In this document: positions 11,106-18,654 of the stretch, piece after piece
Layout of the letters: every line of letters starts with the position of its first letter
Position numbering within the stretch: position 1 is the first letter of the stretch
Source: Microbacteriaceae bacterium
Lineage (GTDB): Bacteria > Actinomycetota > Actinomycetes > Actinomycetales > Microbacteriaceae
Direction: 5' to 3'
NCBI GenBank assembly: GCA_025464995.1
Contig: JAODMO010000015.1
Span: 1-43,296 of the forward strand
DNA length: 43,296 bases
Made by a program: the position numbers and the translations under genes
The notes under the pieces: generated by a model
Seen by the model: the letters and a program-made list of their open reading frames with translations, nothing else
The model's database searches: none
What the model was told of the DNA's origin: nothing

Positions 11106-11117
11106 CAGAATCGGGAG
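11106..11117 (+). promoter_or_regulatory. -10 box for leaderless transcript
   Basis: CAGAAT followed by 6 nt (CGGGAG) and ATG 11118. The GGGAG abuts the ATG and would be too close to act as a ribosome-binding site. Confidence 0.4.
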
Positions 11118-11906
11118 ATGACAACGACAGCCGACAAAGCCGAACTCCTCCGCTCGCTCCACATCCCCGGGACACCCCTCATAGTCACCAACGTGTGGGA
11201 TGCCGTGACCGCCCGCATCGTCGCGGGTGCGCCCGGCGTGAAGGCGCTCGCCACCGCGAGCCACGCCGTCTCGTTCGCTCACGGAGTGCCCGACGGCGAG
11301 GGCCTCACCGTCGACCAGGCGCTCGAGGCCGCCAGGGTCGTCATCGACGCGGTCGACCTGCCGGTGTCGATCGACTTCGAGAAGGGTTATGCCCCCGACA
11401 TCCAGACCCTCGAGGCCAATATCGCCCGCCTCATCGAAGTCGGCGCCGCCGGACTCAACATCGAAGACAGCGTCGGCACCGAGAAGGCACCGCTCTTCCC
11501 CGTGGATGATGCAACCGAGCGCATTGCAGCCGTGCGCCGCGCCTCCGACGCGGCCGGTGTTCCGCTCGTGATCAACGCGCGCGTCGACACCCTTGCCGGT
11601 GGCGGCGAGTGGGATGACGCGGTCACCCGGGCCAACGCGTACCTCGGTGCGGGCGCTGACGTCGTCTTCGTGCTCGGTCTCGGCACAGAGGAGCTCGTGG
11701 CACGCGCCCTCGAGCAGATCAACGGCAGGGTGTCGGTCATCTCCGGGCCGTCGTCGGTGCCGCTCAAGCGGCTCGCCGAGCTCGGCGTCTCGCGCGTCAG
11801 CTTCGGACCGGGCGTGCTGGGCCTGACCCTCGCGCATCTGCAGGCGGCCGCGACCCGGCTGACCGCGCTCGGCGAGTACCCGGAGGAGCTCGGCTTCTCC
11901 TACTGA
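11118..11906 (+). CDS. Isocitrate lyase / PEP mutase family protein
   Basis: 262-residue (beta/alpha)8 enzyme of the PEP-mutase/isocitrate-lyase superfamily. Visible features are VTNVWDAVTARIV near residues 20-32, VSIDFEKGY (about 90-98, metal-binding Asp) and GLNIEDSVG (about 112-120, metal-binding Glu), then VINARVDTL. The KKCGH motif of true isocitrate lyase is absent, as in the short family members (oxaloacetate hydrolases, phosphonopyruvate or carboxyphosphonoenolpyruvate enzymes), so the substrate is open. ATG 11118 is chosen because of the CAGAAT box 6 nt upstream; an upstream GTG would add 16 residues unlike the family. A hairpin follows at 11907-11924. Confidence 0.85.
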   Translation: MTTTADKAELLRSLHIPGTPLIVTNVWDAVTARIVAGAPGVKALATASHAVSFAHGVPDGEGLTVDQALEAARVVIDAVDLPVSIDFEKGYAPDIQTLEANIARLIEVGAAGLNIEDSVGTEKAPLFPVDDATERIAAVRRASDAAGVPLVINARVDTLAGGGEWDDAVTRANAYLGAGADVVFVLGLGTEELVARALEQINGRVSVISGPSSVPLKRLAELGVSRVSFGPGVLGLTLAHLQAAATRLTALGEYPEELGFSY

Positions 11907-11924
11907 GCCGCCCCTGCGGGCGGC
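11907..11924 (+). terminator. GC-rich hairpin after the PEP-mutase-family gene
   Basis: GCCGCCC-CTGC-GGGCGGC: perfect 7-bp stem with tetraloop, beginning right after the stop codon. No T-run follows, as is common for high-GC actinobacterial terminators. Confidence 0.55.
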
Positions 11925-11927
11925 AGT

Positions 11928-11993
11928 GTCTGCGGCGCTGCGGGACGATTGCGCAACGGCGCGCTGCCGCGGTCGTCCCGCGACTACGCAGAC
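11928..11993. repeat. Large imperfect inverted repeat (66 nt)
   Basis: The 21-nt arms at 11928-11948 and 11973-11993 match at 17 of 21 positions when one is reversed (GTCTGCG... against ...CGCAGAC, with GCGGGACGA / TCGTCCCGC at the inner ends). The 24-nt loop itself contains the palindrome TTGCGCAA. It lies between two plus-strand genes, directly after a smaller hairpin. Could be a terminator or RNA element, or a miniature transposon-like insertion. Confidence 0.6.
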
Positions 11994-12038
11994 GCCGAGG
12001 GCGCGGCCGCCGCGGTTGCCCCTCCCAGACGGTTGGCG

Positions 12039-12051
12039 TAGCGTCTCGAGC
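12039..12051 (+). promoter_or_regulatory. -10 box for leaderless marR-like transcript
   Basis: TAGCGT followed by 7 nt and ATG 12052; no ribosome-binding site. Confidence 0.45.
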
Positions 12052-12489
12052 ATGTCCGATCAACGTCCGATAGGTTTCTGGCTCAAGCTCGTCGACCGGC
12101 TCATCGATGACCAGTTCGCCGAGACCCTCGAGGAGCACGGCATCACCCGCCGGCAGTGGCAGCTGATGAACGTCCTCTCGCGTGGCCCGGCGACCGTGGT
12201 GCAACTCGACGCCGAGATCGCGCCGTTCCTGGCGGCGGCCACCGATGAGTCGGAGGCCGAGTCATCCGTCGAGCACCTCTCCGAACTCATCGACAGCGGA
12301 TGGGTGGACGCGACGCCCACCGGGTACGAGCTGACCGAGCGAGGTGAGGCGGCCCTCGAACGGCTCGCCGTCGTCGTGTCGGAGCAGCGCACAGTGAGCA
12401 CGCGAGGTGTGACGGAGGAGGAGTACCTCAATACCGTCGCGGTGCTCGAACGCGTGGCCCGCAACCTCGGTTGGTCTGACGGGCTCTAG
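12052..12489 (+). CDS. MarR-like winged-helix transcriptional regulator
   Basis: 145 residues. N-terminal helix IGFWLKLVDRLIDDQFAETL, then HGITRRQWQLMNVLSRGPAT (about 28-48), a typical MarR helix-turn-helix entrance, and near the end of the wing GWVDATPTGYELTERGEAAL, the classic MarR 'LT..G' pattern. A Glu/Asp-rich insertion (about 62-80) replaces part of the usual recognition region, so DNA binding may be modified. ATG 12052 is supported by a TAGCGT -10 box 7 nt upstream. Regulated genes are unknown; neighbours give no clear target. Confidence 0.75.
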   Translation: MSDQRPIGFWLKLVDRLIDDQFAETLEEHGITRRQWQLMNVLSRGPATVVQLDAEIAPFLAAATDESEAESSVEHLSELIDSGWVDATPTGYELTERGEAALERLAVVVSEQRTVSTRGVTEEEYLNTVAVLERVARNLGWSDGL

Positions 12490-12510
12490 CCCCTCGACGC
12501 CGCGCCATTA

Positions 12511-12528
12511 CGTGCCCGCGGCGGCACG
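12511..12528 (+). terminator. Small GC-rich hairpin after the marR-like gene
   Basis: CGTGCC-CGCGGC-GGCACG, a 6-bp stem 21 nt beyond the stop codon. Weak evidence for a terminator, as there is no T-run. Confidence 0.35.
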
Positions 12529-12560
12529 CGCCAGCCCACGACACGAGGGTTGCGTGCGGC

Positions 12561-12572
12561 TAGCCTCTATGG
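12561..12572 (+). promoter_or_regulatory. -10 box for leaderless zinc-ribbon gene
   Basis: TAGCCT followed by 6 nt and GTG 12573; it fixes the GTG as the start. Confidence 0.5.
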
Positions 12573-12914
12573 GTGATTATTTTCGGAACCACCGGTCGCC
12601 TGACTCTCCTCGCCGTCGTCACGTTCGTCTGTGCGAACTGCAACACGGCCGCCGCGCAACGGGTCATCGAGCGAGCGACCAAGTTCTCGCTGTTCTTCAT
12701 CCCGCTGTTCACCCTGGGCCGCTCCTACTACGTCGAGTGCTCACACTGCGGGCGCACGACCCGCATCGACCGGGCGCAAGCCGACCGCTACGTCGCATTC
12801 AGCGCCAACAACCCGGTGGCCGAGCCCCGGCCGTCGACCGAGCCGCGGCCGTCGGCGCCCATCGACATGGGCCACCTCGACGCCAAGCGTGTATCGGATG
12901 ATTCGTCCCGCTGA
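12573..12914 (+). CDS. Small zinc-ribbon domain protein
   Basis: 113 residues. C20-x2-C23 and C56-x2-C59 form a split zinc ribbon around the hydrophobic stretch FSLFFIPLFTLGRSYYVEC, the layout of the short 'zinc_ribbon_15'-like family, which begins with MxxFG as here (MIIFGTTGR). The C-terminus has a Pro-rich duplicated segment (AEPRPS / TEPRPS). Function unknown; probably membrane-associated or a scaffold. GTG 12573 is used because of the TAGCCT box 6 nt upstream; the ATG at 12569 is out of frame with the zinc ribbon. Confidence 0.75.
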   Translation: MIIFGTTGRLTLLAVVTFVCANCNTAAAQRVIERATKFSLFFIPLFTLGRSYYVECSHCGRTTRIDRAQADRYVAFSANNPVAEPRPSTEPRPSAPIDMGHLDAKRVSDDSSR

Positions 12915-12963
12915 TCGACGGAACTGCACGAGCCCTCCCGGCTGCGGTTCCCCGGCGGCGGGT

Positions 12964-13833
12964 TCAGCGCACGATGAACGCGTAGGCGATGAGCACCATC
13001 GTCACGAGGAACCCGCTGACGAAGTTGAGGGCGAGAAACTTCCTCCAGCCCCGGTTCGCCGTCTCGGCCTCGGCATCGGTGATCGACCAGAATGGCGCGC
13101 ACACCAACGCGTAGGGCAGCGCGAGCACCGCGGCGAGCGGCCCTGGCCATTCCGTGAAGAGCAGCAGCACCCCGGCGAGGAGGTAGGCGACGACCGCGAG
13201 CCGCGCGGTCGCGCGCGCCCCGATCACCGTGGCAATCGACGAGATGTCCGCCTCACGGTCGGCGATGACGTCTTGCACGGCCCCGAAGGCGTGTGAGGCG
13301 ATCCCCCACAGGAAGAAGCCGACGAGAAGCATCCACAGTTGCGGCGTGAATACCGCGCCGGCGAGCACCAGCCCGTAGATTGCCGGAGACACGAAGTGGG
13401 TGCTCGACGTGACCGAGTCGAGGAGGGGTCGCTCCTTGAAGCGCAGCCCGGGAGCCGAGTAGGCGATCACGGCGAAGACACTCACGGCGAGCACCAGCCA
13501 CGAGAGGGGGCTGCCGCTGATGACGAGGTAGGCGAGGAACGGGACATTGGTCGCGGCCGCCGCGAAGAGGGTCGGCCGGTGCATGCTGCGATCGAGCAGC
13601 GCGCCCTCGACGCCGCCCTTTCGTGGATTGCGCAGGTCGCTCTCGTAGTCGAAGACGTCGTTGATGCCGTACATCGCCAAGTTGTACGGCACGAGGAAGT
13701 AGACGGTGCCGAGCACGAGCACGAGGTCGATCTCGCGCGTCGTCATGAAGTACGCCGCAGCGAACGGGAAGGCGGTGTTCACCCAGCTCAACGGACGGGA
13801 GGAGACGAAGAGGGCCTTAAGCACGGGGCTCAC
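12964..13833 (-). CDS. crtEb: Lycopene elongase (UbiA-type prenyltransferase)
   Basis: Polytopic membrane enzyme that adds C5 units from DMAPP to both ends of lycopene, giving C45/C50 carotenoids such as flavuxanthin. The two Asp-rich UbiA motifs are present: NDVFDYESD (58-66) and DVIADREAD (188-196). About 7-9 transmembrane segments; 289 residues, as in known CrtEb proteins. Start is GTG 13833, overlapping the last 17 nt of crtYf; a second in-frame GTG lies 9 nt downstream. It is last in the crt operon. With the upstream split cyclase it indicates a cyclic C50 product. Confidence 0.92.
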   Translation of the reverse strand: MSPVLKALFVSSRPLSWVNTAFPFAAAYFMTTREIDLVLVLGTVYFLVPYNLAMYGINDVFDYESDLRNPRKGGVEGALLDRSMHRPTLFAAAATNVPFLAYLVISGSPLSWLVLAVSVFAVIAYSAPGLRFKERPLLDSVTSSTHFVSPAIYGLVLAGAVFTPQLWMLLVGFFLWGIASHAFGAVQDVIADREADISSIATVIGARATARLAVVAYLLAGVLLLFTEWPGPLAAVLALPYALVCAPFWSITDAEAETANRGWRKFLALNFVSGFLVTMVLIAYAFIVR

Positions 13834-14215
13834 CGCTTCCGGTTGCCGAGCTCGCCGAAGGTCCCGCGCTCGCCGAAGGTGCCGAGCTCGCCGAAGGTCC
13901 CGAGCTCGCCGAAGGGCGAACCGTCGCAGACCCGAGTAGATGCCACAGCGACGGCAGCAGCACGACGGCGACGACGGCGTAGGCGAAGTCTTCGAGCGGA
14001 GCCCGCCCGATGAAGGCGCCGCTGATCAGCGCAGGGTTATAGTCGACCAGGCCGATGCCGATCATGACGTTGTCGAACACTGCGGTGGTGAGCAGCAGCA
14101 CGATTGCGGCCACAAGCAACGCCCTCCAACCGGGGGCGCGCCGGCGAAGCGCCGCCGCGACCGCGACGAGTGCGGCGACCGCGAGAAAAGCGGCGTTCAG
14201 CGCCCAGTACGTCAT
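13817..14215 (-). CDS. crtYf: C50 carotenoid cyclase subunit CrtYf (lycopene cyclase domain)
   Basis: Small membrane protein of 132 residues with about 3 transmembrane helices and the loop FDNVMIGIGLVDYNPALISG, characteristic of the CrtYf/CrtYh subunit of heterodimeric C50 cyclases. It pairs with CrtYe to cyclise flavuxanthin-type ends. The type of ring (epsilon as in decaprenoxanthin, or gamma as in sarcinaxanthin) cannot be told from sequence alone. The final ~30 residues are a Ser/Ala/Pro repeat (SASSGP, SASSAP, SASAGP, SASSAT) encoded by an 18-bp tandem repeat at 13843-13914. The start overlaps the crtYe stop (ATGA). Confidence 0.88.
   Translation of the reverse strand: MTYWALNAAFLAVAALVAVAAALRRRAPGWRALLVAAIVLLLTTAVFDNVMIGIGLVDYNPALISGAFIGRAPLEDFAYAVVAVVLLPSLWHLLGSATVRPSASSGPSASSAPSASAGPSASSATGSGEPRA
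13843..13914. repeat. Four 18-bp tandem repeats in the 3' end of crtYf
   Basis: Units at 13843-13860, 13861-13878, 13879-13896 and 13897-13914, each ending in GCTCGCCGAAG and differing at 1-4 positions. In frame (18 = 6 codons) they encode a six-residue Ser/Ala-rich repeat just before the crtEb start. Confidence 0.9.
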
Positions 14216-14568
14216 GGTGCGCCCGTCCCCGACGGAGCGTGCGTCGGCGATTGCACCCTCGGGCCGAGCAGTCTCGAAGCGGCGCCGTACACGTTCATCG
14301 TCACGTAGACGAGGAGGGTGAGGAAGAACAGCTCCTCGACCGGCAGCTCAGGCGAGACCTGGAGTCCGGTCATGAACGACGTCTCGCCGCGGAAGAAGAT
14401 GCCGAGGCTGACGCCGAAGAGGTCCCAGAGCACGAAGAAGGCGATGCCCGCGCCGAGCACGATCGCGGCCCGGCGCGCGTCGGCCCAGAAGAACAGCCGG
14501 AACCTCCGGTCGAGCATCACCATGCCCGTGAGCGAGACGAGCAGCGCCCCGAGGTAGAGCAGGCCCAT
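14212..14568 (-). CDS. crtYe: C50 carotenoid cyclase subunit CrtYe
   Basis: 118 residues, three hydrophobic segments. LDRRFRLFFWADARRAAIVL and the downstream FVLWDLFGVSLGIFFRG and ELPVEELFFLTLLVY are diagnostic for the CrtYe/CrtYg cyclase subunit (PxE(E) motif as in CrtYcd-type cyclases). Works as a heterodimer with CrtYf. The ATG 14568 overlaps the crtI stop (ATGA), and its stop overlaps the crtYf start. Confidence 0.9.
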   Translation of the reverse strand: MGLLYLGALLVSLTGMVMLDRRFRLFFWADARRAAIVLGAGIAFFVLWDLFGVSLGIFFRGETSFMTGLQVSPELPVEELFFLTLLVYVTMNVYGAASRLLGPRVQSPTHAPSGTGAP

Positions 14569-16127
14569 CAGACGGTGGCCACAAGCGGTTCGGAGAGAGC
14601 CTCCGTGCTGGTGTCGCCGCGGAGTCGCTTGACCAGGATCTCCGCGCTGATGAGACACATCGGCAACCCGATGCCCGGGATGGTCGAGCCGCCGACGTAG
14701 TACAGGCCGGCGACCTTCTTGCTCTTGTTGCCCTCGCGGAAGAACGCGCTCTGCTTCAGGATGTGCGCGGGCCCGAGAGCCGTGCCGCGCCACGTGTTGA
14801 GGTCGTCGACGAAGTCGCCGGGGCCGACCGTGCGCCGCACGGTGATGCGGGAGGCCAGGTCGGGGATGCCCGTCCAGTCGGCGATCTGCTCGATGACGAC
14901 ATCGGCGAGCGCCTCGATGCGTGCGTCGCCACCGCCGTCCACTCCCCCACGACCGACGGTCGGGTCGGCCGGGATCGGCACGAGCACGAACACATTCTCC
15001 TGGTCGTCGGGTGCGACATCCGGATCGACACCACTCGGCTTGCAGACGTAGATCGACGCGGGATCGGGCACAGAGCTCGGCGTGCCGAAGATCGCCGCGA
15101 AGCCCCTCTTCCACTTGCGCGTGAAGAGCAGCGTGTGGTGCTCGAGCTGCGGCAGTTCGCCCTTCACCCCCAGGTAGATGAGCAGCGCGCTCGGCCCGGG
15201 CACCCTCTTCTCCCAGTGTGAAGCCGGGTAGCTCTGGCTCGCCGGCGGCAGCAGGGTCGTCTCGGTGTGGTGCAAGTCGGCGGCGGAGACCACGATGTCG
15301 GCCCCGAGGGTGACGGTCGAGCCGGAGGCATCCGTGTATTCGACGCCCGTCGCCGTTCCGTTCTCCACGACGATGCGGGTGACGGATGCCCCGGTCGCGA
15401 TGTTCACACCTTCGGCTCGTGCCAGCGTGGCGATGGTCTCGACCACACGCGCGAATCCGCCCATGGGATACAGCACTCCGTCGCTCAGGTCGAGGTGACT
15501 CATGAGGTGGTAGAGGCTCGGTGTGATGTAGGGCGACGAGCCGAGGAAGACGGCCGGATAGCCGAGGATCTTGCGCAGCCGGTCATCGCGCACCGTGCGT
15601 GCGACCAGGCGCGAGAGCGGCTGCGTGAGGAGCACCGCGAGTCTGCCGGAACGCCGCAGGACGTCTCTCGTCAGCAGCGGGCGCAGGTCGGCGAAGGTCG
15701 TGTACAGGAACTTCTTCTTGGCGATGTCGTAGGTGTCGAGGGCCGAGTCGAGGTAGGCGGCGAGGCGTCTGCCGGCACCCTTCTCGACGCGCTCGAACAC
15801 CTCGAGGTTCTCCTCGCGCGTCGCGGCGATATCGATGGGCTCGCGCTCGCCCTCGAAGTAGACGCGGTAACCGGGATCGAGGGTTACCAGCTTGAGCTGC
15901 TCGTCGGCCGACGTGCCGAGCAGCCTGTAGAAGTGGTCGAACACTTCGGGCATGAGGTACCACGAGGGGCCGGTGTCGAATCGGAATCCGCCGGTCTCCC
16001 AGAGCCCGGCGCGCCCGCCCAGCGCGGCGCGCTTCTCGAGCACGGTGACGCTGTGCCCATCGCGAGCGAGCAGCGCAGCAGCGGCCAGGCCGCTGATGCC
16101 GCCGCCGATGACGATCGCGCGGCTCAC
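14568..16127 (-). CDS. crtI: Phytoene desaturase (lycopene-forming)
   Basis: FAD-dependent CrtI converting phytoene to lycopene by four desaturations. The N-terminal Rossmann motif VIGGGISGLAAAALL (about 6-20) is followed by GGRAGLWETGGFRFDTGPSW, and the C-terminal signature GLYYVGGSTIPGIGLPMCL lies at about 475-495. 519 residues is normal. Start GTG 16127 overlaps the crtB stop (GTGA). Membrane-associated enzyme; supplies lycopene to CrtEb. Confidence 0.96.
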   Translation of the reverse strand: MSRAIVIGGGISGLAAAALLARDGHSVTVLEKRAALGGRAGLWETGGFRFDTGPSWYLMPEVFDHFYRLLGTSADEQLKLVTLDPGYRVYFEGEREPIDIAATREENLEVFERVEKGAGRRLAAYLDSALDTYDIAKKKFLYTTFADLRPLLTRDVLRRSGRLAVLLTQPLSRLVARTVRDDRLRKILGYPAVFLGSSPYITPSLYHLMSHLDLSDGVLYPMGGFARVVETIATLARAEGVNIATGASVTRIVVENGTATGVEYTDASGSTVTLGADIVVSAADLHHTETTLLPPASQSYPASHWEKRVPGPSALLIYLGVKGELPQLEHHTLLFTRKWKRGFAAIFGTPSSVPDPASIYVCKPSGVDPDVAPDDQENVFVLVPIPADPTVGRGGVDGGGDARIEALADVVIEQIADWTGIPDLASRITVRRTVGPGDFVDDLNTWRGTALGPAHILKQSAFFREGNKSKKVAGLYYVGGSTIPGIGLPMCLISAEILVKRLRGDTSTEALSEPLVATV

Positions 16128-16990
16128 GCGCGTGCCTTCCGCCCGGCCAGTGCCGCCGTGGCGATGCGCAGCTTCACGGGGTTCGGAACCCGCACTCGCA
16201 CCCGGCGCAGCTGCTCCGCCGGGGTGGCGCGTAACCGGATGGAGAGCTCGGCGAACAGGCCCTGCGCAAGGGCAACGGCCTTGCGGCTGCTCGCGGGGAG
16301 GTCGGGAATGACGGATGCCGACCTCCGCAGGTCGTCGTCGATGTCGTCGAGCAATCTGATCTTGTCCTCTTCGGTGAATGAGTCGACGCTGACGCCGGGG
16401 AAGTAGCTGCGCCCCAGAGTCTCAAAGTCGGCTGCGAGGTCGCGCAGAAAGTTGACCTTCTGGAAGGCGGCGCCCAAGGACCGTGCTCCGAGCACGAAGC
16501 GCTCCTGCTCTGCCGTCGTCACCGGAACGCCGAGCAGGAACGCGTGCAGGCACATGAGCCCGACCACCTCGGCCGAGCCGTAGACGTAGCGGTCGAAGCT
16601 CTCCCGGTCGTGCTCTGTCGCGGTGAGATCGGTGCGCATCGACTCGAAGAACGGGGCGGTGTAGTCCCGGCCGAAGCCGGTCTCGCGCGCGGTGAGCGCG
16701 AAGGCGTGGACGACGAGGTTGGCGCTGAAGCCCTCCGCGACGGCGGAATCCGTCTCGCGCTCGAGTTGGTCCAGCTGCCGGGCAGCACCCGCGGCGTCGA
16801 GCCCCGATTCGACGGCCGCACCATCCACTATCTCGTCCGCCACACGCACGAGCGCGTAGATGTTCTCCACATGCTGGCGCACGCCGGGGCCGAGCAGTTT
16901 CGAGGCCAGCCCGAACGACGTCGAATAGCGGCGGATGACGACGCTCGCTGTCTCCTCGGCGACCCGGTCGTAGAGCGCCCGCCGCGTCAT
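16124..16990 (-). CDS. crtB: Phytoene synthase
   Basis: Condenses two GGPP to phytoene. The two Asp-rich motifs of the squalene/phytoene synthase family are visible: ADEIVDG (51-57) and FLRDLAADFETLGRSYFP (181-198). 288 residues. The chosen ATG 16990 overlaps the crtE stop (ATGA) and gives the usual family N-terminus (YSTSFGLASKLL at about 22-33). The frame is open further upstream, but only as a shadow of crtE. Confidence 0.95.
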   Translation of the reverse strand: MTRRALYDRVAEETASVVIRRYSTSFGLASKLLGPGVRQHVENIYALVRVADEIVDGAAVESGLDAAGAARQLDQLERETDSAVAEGFSANLVVHAFALTARETGFGRDYTAPFFESMRTDLTATEHDRESFDRYVYGSAEVVGLMCLHAFLLGVPVTTAEQERFVLGARSLGAAFQKVNFLRDLAADFETLGRSYFPGVSVDSFTEEDKIRLLDDIDDDLRRSASVIPDLPASSRKAVALAQGLFAELSIRLRATPAEQLRRVRVRVPNPVKLRIATAALAGRKARA

Positions 16991-18057
16991 TTGACCCTGC
17001 CGAGCACGGCATCCACGACGGGGTGCAACTCGATGCGCAGCTCCAAGGGGATGTGCGGCTCGGCCAGCCGGGCGAGAGCGCGATTGGCGTAGTAGCGGGC
17101 GAGCCCCTCGGCGAACGATCGGGCGCCGCACGACGTCAGCACGTCGCGCACCCGCTCCGCCTCCTCGTGGGTGAGATCGTGCTTGCCGATGAGCGGCGCA
17201 ATCCCCTCCCATCCGGCGGTGCTCGTCGCATAGGAGATCATGACCGTGCGCTTGCCTTCTCGCAGGTCGCCGATCGTGGTCTTGCCCGTCTCCGCCTCCT
17301 GGCCGAACACGCCGAGCACGTCGTCGACGAGCTGGTAGGCGATGCCGATCTCGCGGCCGAAGTCGCCGAGGGTGAGGATGACCTCCTCCGCCGCCCCCGC
17401 GAGAATGGCTCCGGCCTGCAGCGGGCACTCGAACGAGTAGACAGCCGTCTTGAGGCGCTCCATGGTGAGGATGTCGTCGACGCGAGGCACATCGACGGCG
17501 GTCGAGAAGTCCACGTCGATGAGCTCGCCGGCGGCCGAGGCGAAGAGCGCATCATCCATGACCTCGAGCAGTCGACCCCGCACGACGTCGGAGACTCCGC
17601 TGCGGTCGATGAGCCGGTACGAGTTGAAGAGCGCGAGGTCGCCCGCGATGACGGCGGCGGAGATACCGCTGTGCTCGGCCACCTTGTCGGAGCGGCCACG
17701 AGCGGATGCCGCATCCCGGTAGCTGCCCGAGATGTTGGCGACGCCGCGGCGGACGAAGTCGTGATCGATCACGTCGTCATGCACGATGAGGGCCGTGTGC
17801 AGCAGTTCGAACGCGGCTCCCACGTACGCGGCGGCCTCGAAGTCGGTGCCGCCGAGCGACTGGTAGGCGGCCATGACCATCCGCGGCCGAAATCGCTTGC
17901 CACCGCGGGTGTTCGCCTCGAGCGTCTCCCACAGCGTGACGTACTGGGCACCGAAGGCAGTCGCGCGGTTCTTGGCTAGGCTGAAGAAGCGTTCGAGCAC
18001 AATATCGACCTGTGCTTGCCTCGCGAGCGAGACCGAGTGAAGGTCGACACCAGTCAT
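16987..18057 (-). CDS. crtE: Geranylgeranyl diphosphate synthase
   Basis: Trans-isoprenyl diphosphate synthase making C20-PP for phytoene synthesis. First Asp-rich motif HDDVIDHD (93-100) and a second one modified to DDVLG (245-249), as often seen in actinobacterial CrtE; GGKRFRP at 52-58. 356 residues. First gene of the crt operon. The start at 18057 has a TATTCT box ending exactly 6 nt upstream (leaderless arrangement) and lies only 20 bp from the divergent idi start, so both promoters are packed into one another. Confidence 0.94.
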   Translation of the reverse strand: MTGVDLHSVSLARQAQVDIVLERFFSLAKNRATAFGAQYVTLWETLEANTRGGKRFRPRMVMAAYQSLGGTDFEAAAYVGAAFELLHTALIVHDDVIDHDFVRRGVANISGSYRDAASARGRSDKVAEHSGISAAVIAGDLALFNSYRLIDRSGVSDVVRGRLLEVMDDALFASAAGELIDVDFSTAVDVPRVDDILTMERLKTAVYSFECPLQAGAILAGAAEEVILTLGDFGREIGIAYQLVDDVLGVFGQEAETGKTTIGDLREGKRTVMISYATSTAGWEGIAPLIGKHDLTHEEAERVRDVLTSCGARSFAEGLARYYANRALARLAEPHIPLELRIELHPVVDAVLGRVK

Positions 18058-18069
18058 TTGAGCAGAATA
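18058..18069 (-). promoter_or_regulatory. -10 box of the crt operon (leaderless crtE)
   Basis: Minus strand TATTCT (18064-18069), 6 nt, then ATG. No convincing -35: the hexamer 17 nt further upstream is TTCGGT. The same short interval contains CAGAAT (18063-18068) on the plus strand, 9 nt before the idi ATG, so the two divergent -10 regions overlap. Confidence 0.5.
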
Positions 18070-18077
18070 CCGCGGGC

Positions 18078-18626
18078 ATGAGCCAAACCGAACAGGTCGT
18101 CCTCCTCTCGGACGACGGTCACCCCATCGGCACCGCCGACAAGCTGACGGTGCACACCGTCACGACTGCGCTGCACCTCGCGTTCTCCTGTCATGTCGTC
18201 AATTCCCGCGGCGAAGTGCTGGTCACACGGCGAGCGCTCTCCAAGCTGACGTGGCCCGGAGTGTGGACCAACTCGTTCTGCGGCCACCCCGGCCCGGGCG
18301 AGTCGATGGAACACGCAATCGGGCGACGCGCCGACCGCGAATTGGGAATCACCGTCACGCGCATCGAGCTGGTGCTCCCCGACTTCCGCTACCGCGCCGT
18401 CGACGCGTCGGGAATCGTCGAGAACGAGGTGTGCCCCGTGTACCGCGCGTACACCGACGACGAGATCGCTCCCCGGGCCGACGAGGTGTCGGAGTTCCAG
18501 TGGGTGAACCCCGCCTCCCTGCGCGACGCCGCCGCCGCCGCCCCCTTCGCCTTCAGCCCGTGGCTCGTCTGGCAGCTCGACGAACTCGCCGCATCATCCG
18601 CTTCGCTGTCGACCTCGACACCGTAG
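18078..18626 (+). CDS. idi: Isopentenyl-diphosphate delta-isomerase, type I
   Basis: Nudix-fold enzyme interconverting IPP and DMAPP; DMAPP is used both by CrtE and by the elongase CrtEb. Metal-binding His near 26 and 33, catalytic Cys in TNSFCGHP (C68), and the Nudix-like ESMEHAIGRRADRELGI helix with the catalytic Glu in VENEVCPVYRAY. 182 residues, standard for type I. ATG 18078 is chosen; the upstream in-frame extension runs into crtE. Divergent from crtE and functionally tied to it. Confidence 0.95.
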   Translation: MSQTEQVVLLSDDGHPIGTADKLTVHTVTTALHLAFSCHVVNSRGEVLVTRRALSKLTWPGVWTNSFCGHPGPGESMEHAIGRRADRELGITVTRIELVLPDFRYRAVDASGIVENEVCPVYRAYTDDEIAPRADEVSEFQWVNPASLRDAAAAAPFAFSPWLVWQLDELAASSASLSTSTP

Positions 18627-18654
18627 ATTCGCCCGACAGCAATAAGGAACGCAC

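Noticed and set aside
9658..11175. 505-codon minus-strand frame over the MFS gene
   Set aside because: Charged low-complexity shadow rich in Glu/Arg/His; no start with ribosome-binding site.
13706..13939. Small plus-strand ORF with RARRRSRARRR repeats
   Set aside because: The repeats are the antisense reading of the crtYf tandem repeats; no start signal.
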